This document shows positions 1 through 10,293 of a stretch of DNA of 64,000 bases, piece by piece. Below the pieces are notes generated by a model that ran no database searches, had not been told where the DNA came from, and saw only the letters and a program-made list of their open reading frames with translations. The position numbers and the translations under genes are program-made. The stretch covers positions 124,001-188,000 of the forward strand of contig NZ_RBZU01000011.1 in assembly GCF_003628125.1 (NCBI RefSeq). Direction: 5' to 3'. Position 1 is the first letter of the stretch; each line of letters begins with the position of its first letter. This DNA is from Pararobbsia silviterrae (GTDB taxonomy: Bacteria > Pseudomonadota > Gammaproteobacteria > Burkholderiales > Burkholderiaceae).

Positions 1-1
1 C

Positions 2-745
2 CGCGCGGACGACGGGCGTGTCGAACTGCTCAAGGCGAAGGACCTGACGAAGGACCAGAGCTACTTCCTCCATCGTCTGACGCAGTCGCAGCTCGCGCGC
101 GCGATGTTCCCGCTCGGCGAGATCCCGAAGACCGAAGTCCGGCGCATCGCGGCCGAGATCGGCCTGCCCAACGCGAAGAAGAAGGACTCGACCGGAATCT
201 GTTTTATCGGCGAGCGGCCGTTTCGCGAGTTCCTCAACCGGTATCTGCCGACTCAGCCGGGGCCGATGCTGACCGACGACGGCAAGCGCGTCGGCGAGCA
301 TATCGGGCTTGCGTTCTACACGCTCGGGCAACGCAAGGGCATCGGCCTCGGCGGCAGCCGCGACGGCAGCGGCGAGCCGTGGTTCGTCGCGCGCAAGGTC
401 GTTGAGACGAACACGCTCTATGTCGTGCAGGGTCACGATCATCCGTGGCTCGCGGCGCCTTCGCTCGACGCGATCGACGCGAGCTGGGTCGCGGGCGAGC
501 CGCCCGCGCCGGGCGCGAAGATCGCCGCGAAGACGCGCTACCGGCAATCCGATGCGGCATGCACCGTCGCGCGCGTCGGCGCGGCCCATGCGTTCTCGCT
601 CGATTTCGCGGATCCCCAGTGGGCCGTCACGCCGGGCCAGTCGGCCGTGCTCTACGACGGCGACGTGTGCCTCGGGGGCGGCATCATCGAGCACGCGGTA
701 CCGGCGTCCGATCGCTCGGGCACGCACGCCGCGGTGGCCGCCTGA
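2..745 (+). CDS. mnmA: tRNA 2-thiouridylase MnmA, 3' part (5' end outside window)
   Basis: Cytoplasmic enzyme that puts sulphur on U34 of Lys, Glu and Gln tRNAs, using persulfide sulphur relayed from IscS. The frame is open from base 2, so the gene starts before the window; 247 residues are visible of a family length near 370-385, and the N-terminal ATP-binding PP-loop is missing. The segment [14 protein letters not shown] (Cys codon at 200-202) is the conserved region carrying the second catalytic Cys. It is followed by the [10 protein letters not shown] segment and the C-terminal beta-barrel that ends in a [11 protein letters not shown]-type strand. The reading frame closes with TGA at 743-745. 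The identification is secure; only the 5' end is unknown. Confidence 0.96.
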   Translation, partial: RADDGRVELLKAKDLTKDQSYFLHRLTQSQLARAMFPLGEIPKTEVRRIAAEIGLPNAKKKDSTGICFIGERPFREFLNRYLPTQPGPMLTDDGKRVGEHIGLAFYTLGQRKGIGLGGSRDGSGEPWFVARKVVETNTLYVVQGHDHPWLAAPSLDAIDASWVAGEPPAPGAKIAAKTRYRQSDAACTVARVGAAHAFSLDFADPQWAVTPGQSAVLYDGDVCLGGGIIEHAVPASDRSGTHAAVAA

Positions 746-838
746 TCCGGAATCGGATCGCGGGCTTCGAGGGGGCCGCACGGGCCGAGGCCCGGGTTCG
801 ACACGCGGGCCTTGATTCAGGGCTCGAGGCTCGGAGTA

Positions 839-900
839 CAAGGCTCAGGGCACAAGGCTCAAAAGCTCAAGCTCAGGGCCCAAGGCTCAAGGCCCAAGCC
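839..900. repeat. Degenerate CAAGGCTCA tandem repeat
   Basis: In the 176-bp gap between the convergent mnmA and glutathione S-transferase genes, the motif CAAGGCTCA and shortened forms (AAGCTCA, CAAGGCCCA) recur about seven times. The spacing is irregular, so this looks like a decayed minisatellite. No open frame with a ribosome-binding site uses it, and no clear terminator stem is seen here. Confidence 0.6.
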
Positions 901-921
901 GGGCTCCGAGGGTGACGCCGC

Positions 922-1533
922 CTAGTCGTGCGGCACGGTGTCGGCGAACGACGGACGCTGCATGAGTTTGTCGAAGTGCTTGGCCAGATTCGGATGCGTG
1001 TCGCGCCATGCGATCTCGGGCATTCTGAAGTCCAGATAGCCGAGCGCGCAGCCGATCGCGATATCGGCGAGCGTCTGGTGATTCGACGCGCACCACGCCT
1101 TCTCTCCGAGTCCCTTCGACATCGCTTCGAGTCCGTGCTCGACCTTGCGCGTCTGACGCGCGATCCAGCGCGCGCTGCGTTCGGACGCGTCGCGCAGCAT
1201 ATATTCCTGACGGATCAGCACGGCCGCTTCGTTGACGCCGTCGCCGAGCGCCTCCCAGCAGCGGACTTCGGCGCGCTCGCGGCCGCCGGGCGGAATCAGC
1301 TTGCCCACGGGCGTCATCGTGTCGACGTATTCGCAGATCACGCGCGAGTCGAACACGGCCTCGCCGTCCTCCATGACGAGGCACGGCACCTTGCCGAGCG
1401 GGTTGTACGTATCGATCTGGGTGTCGGCGGACCAGACGTCTTCGAGCACGAGTTGATAGTCGATCTTCTTTTCAGCCATGACCACGCGTACCTTGCGGAC
1501 GAATGGGCTGGTCAGCGAACCGATGAGTTTCAT
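922..1533 (-). CDS. Glutathione S-transferase family protein
   Basis: A 203-residue cytosolic GST-fold protein. Residues 1-80 form the thioredoxin-like domain, with the motif SPFVRKVRVVMAEK at the N-terminus, the cis-Pro region LGKVPCLVMEDG and the ESRV-like FDSRVICEYVD that binds the glutathione gamma-glutamyl group. The remainder is the all-helical C-terminal domain with TLADIAIGCALGYLDFR. Its size and motifs resemble the YibF/SspA-like branch. GST proteins of this type can detoxify electrophiles or reduce disulfides, but the substrate cannot be read from the sequence. It lies convergent to mnmA and divergent from purB. Start ATG at 1533; the frame agrees with family alignments from the first residue. 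Confidence 0.9.
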   Translation of the reverse strand: MKLIGSLTSPFVRKVRVVMAEKKIDYQLVLEDVWSADTQIDTYNPLGKVPCLVMEDGEAVFDSRVICEYVDTMTPVGKLIPPGGRERAEVRCWEALGDGVNEAAVLIRQEYMLRDASERSARWIARQTRKVEHGLEAMSKGLGEKAWCASNHQTLADIAIGCALGYLDFRMPEIAWRDTHPNLAKHFDKLMQRPSFADTVPHD

Positions 1534-3457
<1,924 letters not shown>

Positions 3458-3458
3458 G

Positions 3459-3547
3459 ACGTCCGAGACGTTGAAGCGCCGAGGCGCAAGGACGTAGAGA
3501 CATAAGGGTGTAAGGGCGCCGAGACGTAAGGGCGCCGAGACATTAAG
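3459..3547. repeat. Imperfect tandem repeat after purB
   Basis: The stretch after the purB stop is built from variants of GCCGAGACGTAAGG; the clearest pair is GGCGCCGAGACGTAAG at 3515-3530 and GGCGCCGAGACATTAAG at 3531-3547. It lies directly before the terminator stem. It looks like another decayed intergenic minisatellite. Confidence 0.55.
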
Positions 3548-3563
3548 ACCGTTGAAACGAGAA

Positions 3564-3605
3564 GGGCCCCCGCGGCATGCAGTGCCGCGGGGGCCCTTTG
3601 GTTTT
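3564..3605 (+). terminator. Rho-independent terminator of purB
   Basis: A 14-bp perfect stem, GGGCCCCCGCGGCA (3564-3577) with TGCCGCGGGGGCCC (3583-3596), encloses a 5-nt loop and is followed by TTTGGTTTTT. This is the strongest intrinsic terminator in the first 10 kb. It also lies beyond the end of the convergent pqiC, but the T-rich tail is on the plus-strand side, so it serves purB best. Confidence 0.88.
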
Positions 3606-3635
3606 TCCGCCGGACGCGCTGGCGCGCCTAGACCG

Positions 3636-4391
3636 TTACGGGCACGTCGGCATCGGCACTGCCGGGGCCTGTGCGATGGGCTTCTGCGTCTTGCCCGTGG
3701 GCACGACGGCCTTCGCCGCCGACGGCGGCGTGCCGGGCACGTCGCCGAGTTGCGTGATCACGCCGCCGATATCCGCCGCGATCTGATCGAGCGCGCGCCG
3801 ATGGCCTTGCGCGATCGCATCGTATCCCGCTCCGATCGTTTCGTTGACGACCGAACGACACGTCATGACCGGCAGGTCGGACTGGTTCTGCGCATCCGTG
3901 CGCCGCACGGTCCAGACCATGTCGATCGACGTGGCCGAGCCGGGCACCGAGATGAAGCGCCGCACGGTCAGGCCGATCCGGTAGACCGGCTGCTTGGCCG
4001 GATAGGCCGCGCGATAGACGTCGATCGTATGCAGCGAGCGCGTCAGATATTCCGACACGGCCGCCGAGATCTCCGTCTGCAGCGGCGCGATCCAGCGCTG
4101 GTGTTCGGCGACGTTGACGCGGCCGTCGCCGAGATCGACGACCATCTGCGCGCGCGCGACCTCGTCAGGCACGGTGGCGTCGCCGACCTCGATGTAGAAC
4201 GGCGCGGCCTCGGCCGCCGACGGCTTGTAGAGCGTCGCCGCGTCGCGTCCGCGCAGCGTGTAGAAGTGATCGGGCGGCGTCGATGCGCAGCCCGCGATCA
4301 GCGAAGCCGCCGCCACGGCCGCGCAGAGCGGCGCGGCGAGACGGTGGGCGCGCCGCGCGGCGAGGGCTTTTATTGTTTGAATCGGCATCAT
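3636..4391 (-). CDS. pqiC: PqiC-family outer-membrane lipoprotein (ABC-type transport auxiliary)
   Basis: A 251-residue lipoprotein, last gene of the pqi operon. A hydrophobic signal sequence ends in the lipobox LIAGC with the lipidated Cys at residue 35, followed by the family hallmark PPDHFYTLR. In the characterised PqiABC system PqiC sits on the inner face of the outer membrane and receives the PqiB needle that carries phospholipids across the periplasm. The C-terminus after about residue 215 is Pro/Ala/Lys-rich and probably disordered. The start codon overlaps the pqiB stop (ATGA, 4388-4391), which supports this start and translational coupling. A second ATG follows immediately. Confidence 0.9.
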   Translation of the reverse strand: MMPIQTIKALAARRAHRLAAPLCAAVAAASLIAGCASTPPDHFYTLRGRDAATLYKPSAAEAAPFYIEVGDATVPDEVARAQMVVDLGDGRVNVAEHQRWIAPLQTEISAAVSEYLTRSLHTIDVYRAAYPAKQPVYRIGLTVRRFISVPGSATSIDMVWTVRRTDAQNQSDLPVMTCRSVVNETIGAGYDAIAQGHRRALDQIAADIGGVITQLGDVPGTPPSAAKAVVPTGKTQKPIAQAPAVPMPTCP

Positions 4392-6043
4392 GGTTTGGTG
4401 TCCTCGGAGGGATCCTGCGGCTTGCCGCGCAGCAACGATTCAGGATGCCGCTCGAGATAGTCGGCAAGCTGGTTGAGCGATTGCATCGTGCGGTTCAGTT
4501 CCTGGATCGCATGCGTCACGTCGGATTGGAGCGGCGAATCCGCCTGGAGCACCTGGTTCGCCGAACGGAACGTCTTCTGCGCTTCTTCGAGCGTCGCCTT
4601 CGCTTCGGGCGCGAGTTCGGTGTTCAACTGGCCGAACAGCAGATTCGCGTTCTTGAGCGTGTCGTTGAGGTTGTTGCCGATCTGGTCGAACGGGATCTTG
4701 TTGAGCTTCGTCGCGATATCGGCGACCTGCTGCTGGAGTTCGTCGAGCGTGCTCGGCGTCGTCGGCAGTTCGACCGGATCCTTCGAGAAGTCGAGCTGCG
4801 CCTGCTCGACGTGCGGGAAGAAGTCGAGCGCGATATAGAGCTGGCCCGTCAGCAGATTGCCGCTGCGGAGCTGCGCGCGCAGGCCGTGCTTGACCATCGC
4901 CGACAGACGCGAGCGCCCGGCTTCGGTGCCCGGTTGGGCGCCCGCGTTGAAGCCCGAGCCGAGCCGCGTCGGGTAGATGTCGACGGCGACGGGCATCTGG
5001 ATCGTCTTGCTCGCGCGGTCGTACTCGACGCCGATCGAGACGACACGTCCGAGCGTGATGCCGCGGAAGTCGACCGGCGCGCCCGGCGTGAGGCCGCGCA
5101 GCGACTGGTTGAAGCGCATGATCACGCGCGTCGGAATGCCGTCGGGATCGCGCATCGCATCGGGCTCGTCGGTCGCGAGACGGTACGACGTGTTCTCGCC
5201 CATCGGGTCGCCGGGCGGCTGGCCCTGCGGACTTTCGAACGCGACGCCGCCCGCGAGGATCGCGGCGAGCGATTGCGTATCGAGCTTGATGCCGTTCGCG
5301 TCGAGCCGTACGTCGATGCCGCTCGCCTGCCAGAAGCGCGTATTGCTGCGCACGTACTGGTCGTACGGCGCGTTGACGAACACGCGCACGGTCACGCCGC
5401 TGCCGTCGCGATTGAGGTCGTAGCCGACGACCTGGCCGACCGTGATGCGCCGGTAGAACACGGGCGAGCCGATATCGAGCGAGCCGAGCGAGTCGCCGCG
5501 TAACACGAACTGGCGGCCCTTCTGGTCGCCCGTGACGGCCGGCGGCTGTTCGAGGCCGACGAATTCGCGGCGCTCGTCGTGCGAGCGGCCCGCGTCGACG
5601 CCGATATACGACCCCGAGAGCAAGGTCGACAGCCCGGAGATGCCGCTTGCGGCGACGCGCGGACGCACGACCCAGAAGCGCGTGTCGGCGACCGCGAAAT
5701 TCTCGGCCTGCTTCGTGAGCTCGACCTCGATGAGCACATGCGAGCGATCGGGCGCGAGCGTGATGCGCTTGACCTCGCCGATGTTGACGTTCTTGTACTT
5801 GACCGTCGTCTTGCCCGCATCGATGCCTTCGGCGGTCAGGAAGCTGATCGTGATCGTCGGACCGCGGTCGGCGACGGTCTTGATCGCGAGCGTGATGCCG
5901 ATCACGGCCGCGAGCAGCGGGATCAGCCAGACGAGCGACGGCAGCCAGCGCCTGCGGCGCTGGACGATGGGCGTCGGAATATCGCCGGCCAACGGCAGCG
6001 GATCGTCTGAGTCAGGCGGTTCGGGCCGTTCGCCGTTAGTCAT
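4388..6043 (-). CDS. pqiB: PqiB, MCE-domain transport protein
   Basis: A 551-residue inner-membrane-anchored periplasmic protein. The order is a cytoplasmic N-terminus rich in Pro/Asp, a transmembrane helix around residues 33-55 (WLPSLVWLIPLLAAVIG), then three MCE (mammalian cell entry) domains beginning at about GPTITISFLTAEGIDAGKT, RQFVLRGDSLGSLDIGSPV and RVIMRFNQSLRGLTPGAPV. A long helical C-terminal region follows that forms the needle in the known PqiB hexamer. It is predicted to conduct phospholipids between the membranes with PqiA and PqiC. The start overlaps the preceding pqiA by 8 bp and its stop overlaps pqiC by 4 bp, so the four genes are surely one transcription and translation unit. 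Confidence 0.95.
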   Translation of the reverse strand: MTNGERPEPPDSDDPLPLAGDIPTPIVQRRRRWLPSLVWLIPLLAAVIGITLAIKTVADRGPTITISFLTAEGIDAGKTTVKYKNVNIGEVKRITLAPDRSHVLIEVELTKQAENFAVADTRFWVVRPRVAASGISGLSTLLSGSYIGVDAGRSHDERREFVGLEQPPAVTGDQKGRQFVLRGDSLGSLDIGSPVFYRRITVGQVVGYDLNRDGSGVTVRVFVNAPYDQYVRSNTRFWQASGIDVRLDANGIKLDTQSLAAILAGGVAFESPQGQPPGDPMGENTSYRLATDEPDAMRDPDGIPTRVIMRFNQSLRGLTPGAPVDFRGITLGRVVSIGVEYDRASKTIQMPVAVDIYPTRLGSGFNAGAQPGTEAGRSRLSAMVKHGLRAQLRSGNLLTGQLYIALDFFPHVEQAQLDFSKDPVELPTTPSTLDELQQQVADIATKLNKIPFDQIGNNLNDTLKNANLLFGQLNTELAPEAKATLEEAQKTFRSANQVLQADSPLQSDVTHAIQELNRTMQSLNQLADYLERHPESLLRGKPQDPSEDTKP

Positions 6044-6785
6044 GGTGTTGTCCTGAGTTTTCGATGGTGTCCCAGATCAGACGCGGATCGAACTGTTGAG
6101 AAGCGAGCATCGTGAGCACCACGACGAGACCGAACGCGATGGCGCCCGGCCCCGCGTAGATCGTCGCGAGCGACTGGAAATGGACGAGCGCGACGGTCAG
6201 CGTCACCACGAAGACGTCGAGCATCGACCATCGGCCGATGAACTCGACGATCCGATAGAGGCGCGTGCGTTGCATCGGCCGCCAGCGCGCACCCGCTTGC
6301 GCGGTGCCCGCGAGGAGGGCGAGCACGACGAGCTTGAGCATCGGCACCATGAAGCTCGCGATGAACACGATGATCGCGAGCGGCCACGAGCCCGAGGTCC
6401 AGAAATAGACGATGCCGCTCATGATCGTGTCGTCCTCGTCGCCGAACAGCGACGACGTGTGCATGACGGGCAGCAGGTTCGCCGGCAGATACATGATCGC
6501 CGCGGAGATGAGCAGCGCCCACGTCCGCGTCAGGCTGTCGGGTCTGCGCGAGTGCAGCGTCGCGCCGCAACGGCGGCACGTTTCGCGTTCGGCGCCGGGC
6601 ACGTGCCGGTTCAGCAGGCCGCACGAATGGCACGAAATCATGCCGCAGCGGCGCGCGGTCAGATAGGTCGCGTATTCGGGCGCCTGCGGAGAGGGCGAGG
6701 GCGCCGGGTGCGTGGATGCCGGGGATGTCGAGGACGTCGCTGCCTCGGGCGTCGGCGATCGATCGGGCGTCGCGGGCGTATTCAT
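6036..6785 (-). CDS. pqiA: PqiA-like integral membrane protein (second copy)
   Basis: A 249-residue inner-membrane protein corresponding to one half of enterobacterial PqiA, which has two homologous halves in one chain. A Ser/Pro/Thr-rich leader of about 35 residues precedes a zinc-ribbon-like cytoplasmic module with the pairs CHSCG (residues 52-56 region) and CRRCG. Four hydrophobic segments follow: WALLISAAIMYLPANLLPV, PLAIIVFIASFMVPMLKLVVLALL, MLDVFVVTLTVALVHF and AIAFGLVVVLTMLAS. The ATGA overlap with the upstream pqiA (6782-6785) fixes the start. It probably pairs with the upstream paralogue to rebuild the two-lobed PqiA that hands lipid to PqiB. Confidence 0.9.
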   Translation of the reverse strand: MNTPATPDRSPTPEAATSSTSPASTHPAPSPSPQAPEYATYLTARRCGMISCHSCGLLNRHVPGAERETCRRCGATLHSRRPDSLTRTWALLISAAIMYLPANLLPVMHTSSLFGDEDDTIMSGIVYFWTSGSWPLAIIVFIASFMVPMLKLVVLALLAGTAQAGARWRPMQRTRLYRIVEFIGRWSMLDVFVVTLTVALVHFQSLATIYAGPGAIAFGLVVVLTMLASQQFDPRLIWDTIENSGQHHD

Positions 6786-7492
6786 GAGGGCCTCGTGGTC
6801 GCGTCGCGGGAGGAGGGGACGGCTGCGGCCGGCGTCGATGCCGTGGCATCGCGCGCGGCGTTCGCGCGCAGCGCGGCCAGCCGCACGATCGTGTCATCGG
6901 CGAGGTCCCAGAGATCGCGCGGATCGAACGTCACGAGCGAGGCGCTCAGGAACGTCAGCGCGCCGAACGCGAACATCGCGATTTCCGGGATCACGCGCGC
7001 GATGCTCGTCATTTTGACGACCGTGATCAGTACGCCGAGCATGAACACTTCGATCATGCCCCAGGGCCGCACGGCCTGAACCGTGCGCAGCACGCGATCG
7101 AATCCCGCGGGCTTGTGACCGAGACGCAGCGGCAACAACAGATAGATGAGCGCCATCAGTTCGATGGCCGGAAAGACGATCGTCGCGAGCGCGACCATGG
7201 CCGCGATCAGCGTGCGGTCGCCGTTCAACAGATTGATGACCGCGCCGATGAGCGTCGTGCGCGTCGTCAGTCCGTTCGTTTCGAGTTCGACGATCGGAAA
7301 CGCGTTCGCGATCACGAACGTGATGAGCGCCGCGAACGCGACCGCGAGCTCGCGGTCGGCCGAACGCAGGCCGACGTGCCGATAGAGCGTCGAGCCGCAT
7401 CGCGTGCAGCGCGCGGATGCGACGCCGATCAGGTGCTGCTTGTGATGTAGCGCGTCGCAGACTTCACACGCGACGTAGTTGTCTTGGTCCAT
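6782..7492 (-). CDS. pqiA: PqiA-like integral membrane protein (first copy)
   Basis: A 236-residue membrane protein, first gene of the pqi operon. It begins MDQDNYVACEVCDALHH and has two Cys pairs (CEVC, CTRC) forming the zinc ribbon, then membrane segments around AVAFAALITFVIANAFPIV, LIAAMVALATIVFPAIELMALIYLLL, IEVFMLGVLITVVKM and MFAFGALTFLSASLVTF. It is the other half of the PqiA unit relative to the downstream gene. The frame stays open to 7660, but the extra residues are Arg-rich and unlike the family; the ATG at 7492 matches the usual N-terminus, though its Shine-Dalgarno sequence is weak. The stop overlaps the next gene by 4 bp. Confidence 0.88.
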   Translation of the reverse strand: MDQDNYVACEVCDALHHKQHLIGVASARCTRCGSTLYRHVGLRSADRELAVAFAALITFVIANAFPIVELETNGLTTRTTLIGAVINLLNGDRTLIAAMVALATIVFPAIELMALIYLLLPLRLGHKPAGFDRVLRTVQAVRPWGMIEVFMLGVLITVVKMTSIARVIPEIAMFAFGALTFLSASLVTFDPRDLWDLADDTIVRLAALRANAARDATASTPAAAVPSSRDATTRPS

Positions 7493-7630
7493 GCAATTCG
7501 TCGATCGGACTGGCGATCGGTTGGGAACGATGACACGGGCGCCTTCGGTAGCACGCGCCATGGTACCAAACACCCATGACACCGCGTCATACGGTCGTTC
7601 GGCACGCACGCACCGGCACGCGTTTCGGCC

Positions 7631-7636
7631 TATACT
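7631..7636 (+). promoter_or_regulatory. Possible -10 element in the pqi/MFS divergent gap
   Basis: The 255-bp gap 7493-7747 separates the divergent pqi operon and MFS gene. TATACT at 7631-7636 is a good -10 match in a GC-rich region and points to the MFS gene. The hexamer 17 bp upstream is not a recognisable -35. I could not identify a promoter for the pqi operon in the same gap. Confidence 0.35.
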
Positions 7637-7747
7637 GGACGCCGTTCGTTGCTGCGTCAAAGATTAATGTGCTGCGGATCGACCGGCGCGCCGTCGTGTG
7701 GGCGCCTCGGGACCGCTGGCCCTTCCTTCACGAGTTCGAGTCTCGCC

Positions 7748-9154
7748 TTGCCGAATCGCGCGCCCTTGCTGCCCCGTACGGTTCTGATTCCGCTGATCGT
7801 GGCGTGCGCGCTGTTCATGGAGCAGATGGATGCGACCGTGATCGCGACATCGCTGCCGATGATCGCGGCCGATCTGCATGAAAGCCCGATTGCGCTGAAG
7901 CTCGCGCTCACATCCTACCTCGTGAGTCTCGCGGTATTCATTCCGATTTCGGGGTGGATGGCCGACCGGTTCGGCTCACGCACGATCTTTCGCGCCGCGA
8001 TCGCGGTGTTCGTCGGGGGTTCGGTGCTCTGCGGGCTGTCGGGCTCGCTCGGCGCATTCGTCGTCGCGCGCTTCGTGCAGGGCATGGGCGGGGCCATGAT
8101 GGTGCCGGTCGGCCGCACGGTGATCCTGCGCAGCGTGTCGAAGGTCGAACTCGTCCAGGCGCTCAACTACCTCACCATTCCCGCGCTGATCGGACCGATC
8201 GTCGGGCCGCCGCTCGGCGGACTCATCACGACCTATCTGCATTGGCGCTGGATTTTCTTCATCAACGTGCCGATCAGCGTCGTCGGCATCTGGCTCGCGA
8301 CGCGCTTTATCGACGATCTGCGCAGCGATGCGCCGCCGCCGCTCGACTGGCCGGGCTTCGCGTTCTCCGCGGTCGGCCTCAGCGCGACGATGCTGGGTCT
8401 CGCGACGGCCGGACGGCATCTCGTATCGGGCCGCGCATCGGCGCTCTGCATCGTCGTCGGCGTGCTCGCGCTCGGCGCGTACTTCGTGCATGCACGGCGC
8501 GCGACGCATCCGTTGCTCAGGCTCGAACTGTTCAAGATTCAGACGTTTCGCATCGGCGTGCTCGGCGGATCATTGTTCCGCGCGGGAATCGGCGCGTTGC
8601 CGTTCCTGCTGCCGTTGTTCCTGCAGCTCGGATTCGGACTGACGCCGTTCGAGTCGGGCTTGCTGACCTGCACGGCCGCCGCGGGCTCGATGTGCATGAA
8701 GACGCTGTCGCGCAAGGTGCTCAGGCGCTTCGGATTTCGCGCGGTGCTGGTCGGTAATATCGCGTTCGCGTCGGCGTCGCTGATGGCGATCGCGCTGTTC
8801 TCGGCGAGTACGCCGCATGGTGCGATCGCGCTGACGCTGCTGATCGGCGGCGTGTTTCGTTCGTTGCAGTTCACGAGCCTCAACGCGATTTCGTACGCGG
8901 ATATCGATCACACCGACGTCAGCCAGGCGTCGAGCATCTCGAGCGCGGTCCAGCAGCTTTCGCTCGGCATGGGCGTGACGATCGGGGCGTTCGCGCTGCA
9001 GGCGTCGAGCGCGTTGCAGGGTCATACGACGCTCGTCGCATCGGACTTCCGGCCCGCGTTCGTGTTCATCGGCGTGCTCTCGCTGTGTTCGCTGCGCTTC
9101 CTGCGGCAACTGCCCGCGGACGCGGGCGCCGAGATCTCGGGCCGGTCGGCTTAG
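7748..9154 (+). CDS. MFS drug/metabolite exporter, DHA2 (EmrB/QacA-like) type
   Basis: A 468-residue polytopic inner-membrane protein of the major facilitator superfamily, with about 14 hydrophobic segments as in the DHA2 branch. Family marks are MEQMDATVIATSLP (motif D1 in helix 1, with its Asp), GWMADRFGSRTIF (motif A) and LTIPALIGPIVGPPLGGLI (motif C, typical of antiporters). It should expel small molecules in exchange for protons; the substrate is unknown. Start choice is uncertain: the conserved chain begins at the TTG at 7748 (LPNRAPLLPRTVLIPLIVA), while the only upstream ATG (7667) would add a Cys/Ser-rich, non-conserved 27 residues. No strong Shine-Dalgarno sequence decides between them. 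Confidence 0.88.
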   Translation: MPNRAPLLPRTVLIPLIVACALFMEQMDATVIATSLPMIAADLHESPIALKLALTSYLVSLAVFIPISGWMADRFGSRTIFRAAIAVFVGGSVLCGLSGSLGAFVVARFVQGMGGAMMVPVGRTVILRSVSKVELVQALNYLTIPALIGPIVGPPLGGLITTYLHWRWIFFINVPISVVGIWLATRFIDDLRSDAPPPLDWPGFAFSAVGLSATMLGLATAGRHLVSGRASALCIVVGVLALGAYFVHARRATHPLLRLELFKIQTFRIGVLGGSLFRAGIGALPFLLPLFLQLGFGLTPFESGLLTCTAAAGSMCMKTLSRKVLRRFGFRAVLVGNIAFASASLMAIALFSASTPHGAIALTLLIGGVFRSLQFTSLNAISYADIDHTDVSQASSISSAVQQLSLGMGVTIGAFALQASSALQGHTTLVASDFRPAFVFIGVLSLCSLRFLRQLPADAGAEISGRSA

Positions 9155-9209
9155 CGAGGCCACGTGGCCAACGTCGCCAACCTCGTTCAAACATCGCGAC
9201 GCAAACGAA

Positions 9210-9245
9210 AAGGGCCGAGTTCCGTGCAATACGGACTCGGCCCTT
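9210..9245 (-). terminator. Terminator between MFS gene and secF
   Basis: AGGGCCGAGTTCCGT (9211-9225) pairs with ACGGACTCGGCCCT (9231-9244), leaving one bulged T and a short loop. Read on the minus strand the stem is followed by TTTCGTTTG, so it best terminates the yajC-secD-secF transcript. The plus-strand tail (TTGTGCGG) is poor. Confidence 0.75.
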
Positions 9246-9328
9246 GTGCGGTCTGAGACCCTGAAAATCAGTCGTCGGATTCGGTCATCCGATGCGGTCC
9301 TCGGATGCAGCGCATCCGATTCGTCGAC

Positions 9329-10279
9329 TCAGACTTGCGCTCCCGCGTTCGGATCGTTCGGATCGTGTTTGGCCACCGACTGCTTGAGCAGATCCTCACG
9401 ACGCACGCCGAGCCACATCGCGAGCGCGGCGGCCACGAAGACCGACGAATAGATCCCGAACAGAATCCCGATCGTCAGCGCGAGCGCGAAGTAGTGCAGC
9501 GACGGACCGCCGAACAGGAACATCGAGAGCACCATCATCTGCGTCGAACCGTGCGTGATGATCGTGCGCGACATCGTGCTCGTGATCGCGTGATTGATGA
9601 CTTCGGTCACGCTCATCTTGCGCTGGCGGCGGAACGTCTCGCGAATCCGGTCGAAGATGACGACCGATTCGTTGACCGAGTAGCCGAGCACCGCGAGCAC
9701 GGCGGCGAGCACCGACAGCGAGAACTCCCACTGGAAGAACGCGAAGAAGCCCAGGATGATCACGACGTCGTGCAGGTTCGCGATGACGCCCGCGACCGCG
9801 TATTTCCATTCGAAGCGGAACGACAGGTAGATCACGATGCCGATCACGACGCAGGCGAGCGCGAGCAAGCCGTTCGTCGCGAGTTCCTTGCCGACCTGCG
9901 GTCCGACGAACTCGACGCTCTGAAGCTTCGCGCCCGGATCCTGCTGCTGGAGCGCGGCCATGACCTGGTCGCTTTCCTGCGCCGACGACAGGCCGTTACG
10001 CAGCGGCAGCCGGATGATCACGCTGTTCGACGCGCCGAAGTTCGCGACCTGCGCGTCGGTGTAGCCGAGCTTGTCGAGCGTGCCGCGGATCGGATCGGTC
10101 TGCGCGACGTGCGGGTACTGGACCTCGACCACGGTACCGCCCGTGAACTCGATCGACAGGTGCAGGCCGCGGTGAATCAGGAAGAACACGGCCGCGAGGA
10201 AGGTGATCAACGAGACGACGTTGAACACCAGCGCGTGGCGCATGAACGGAATGTCTTTACGGATGCGGAAAAATTCCAT
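9329..10279 (-). CDS. secF: Protein translocase subunit SecF
   Basis: A 316-residue inner-membrane protein that works with SecD and YajC to complete Sec-dependent export with the proton gradient. It begins MEFFRIRKDIPFMRHALVFN with the first membrane helix. It has the periplasmic domain with the conserved IEFTGGTVVEVQYP motif, then five membrane helices including the signature SVNESVVIFDRIRE. The ATG at 10279 is preceded on the minus strand by GGAG about 8 nt away, supporting the start. It lies 14 bp after secD in the same operon and is followed by a terminator stem. Confidence 0.97.
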   Translation of the reverse strand: MEFFRIRKDIPFMRHALVFNVVSLITFLAAVFFLIHRGLHLSIEFTGGTVVEVQYPHVAQTDPIRGTLDKLGYTDAQVANFGASNSVIIRLPLRNGLSSAQESDQVMAALQQQDPGAKLQSVEFVGPQVGKELATNGLLALACVVIGIVIYLSFRFEWKYAVAGVIANLHDVVIILGFFAFFQWEFSLSVLAAVLAVLGYSVNESVVIFDRIRETFRRQRKMSVTEVINHAITSTMSRTIITHGSTQMMVLSMFLFGGPSLHYFALALTIGILFGIYSSVFVAAALAMWLGVRREDLLKQSVAKHDPNDPNAGAQV

Positions 10280-10293
10280 GATGAAGCTCCAGT

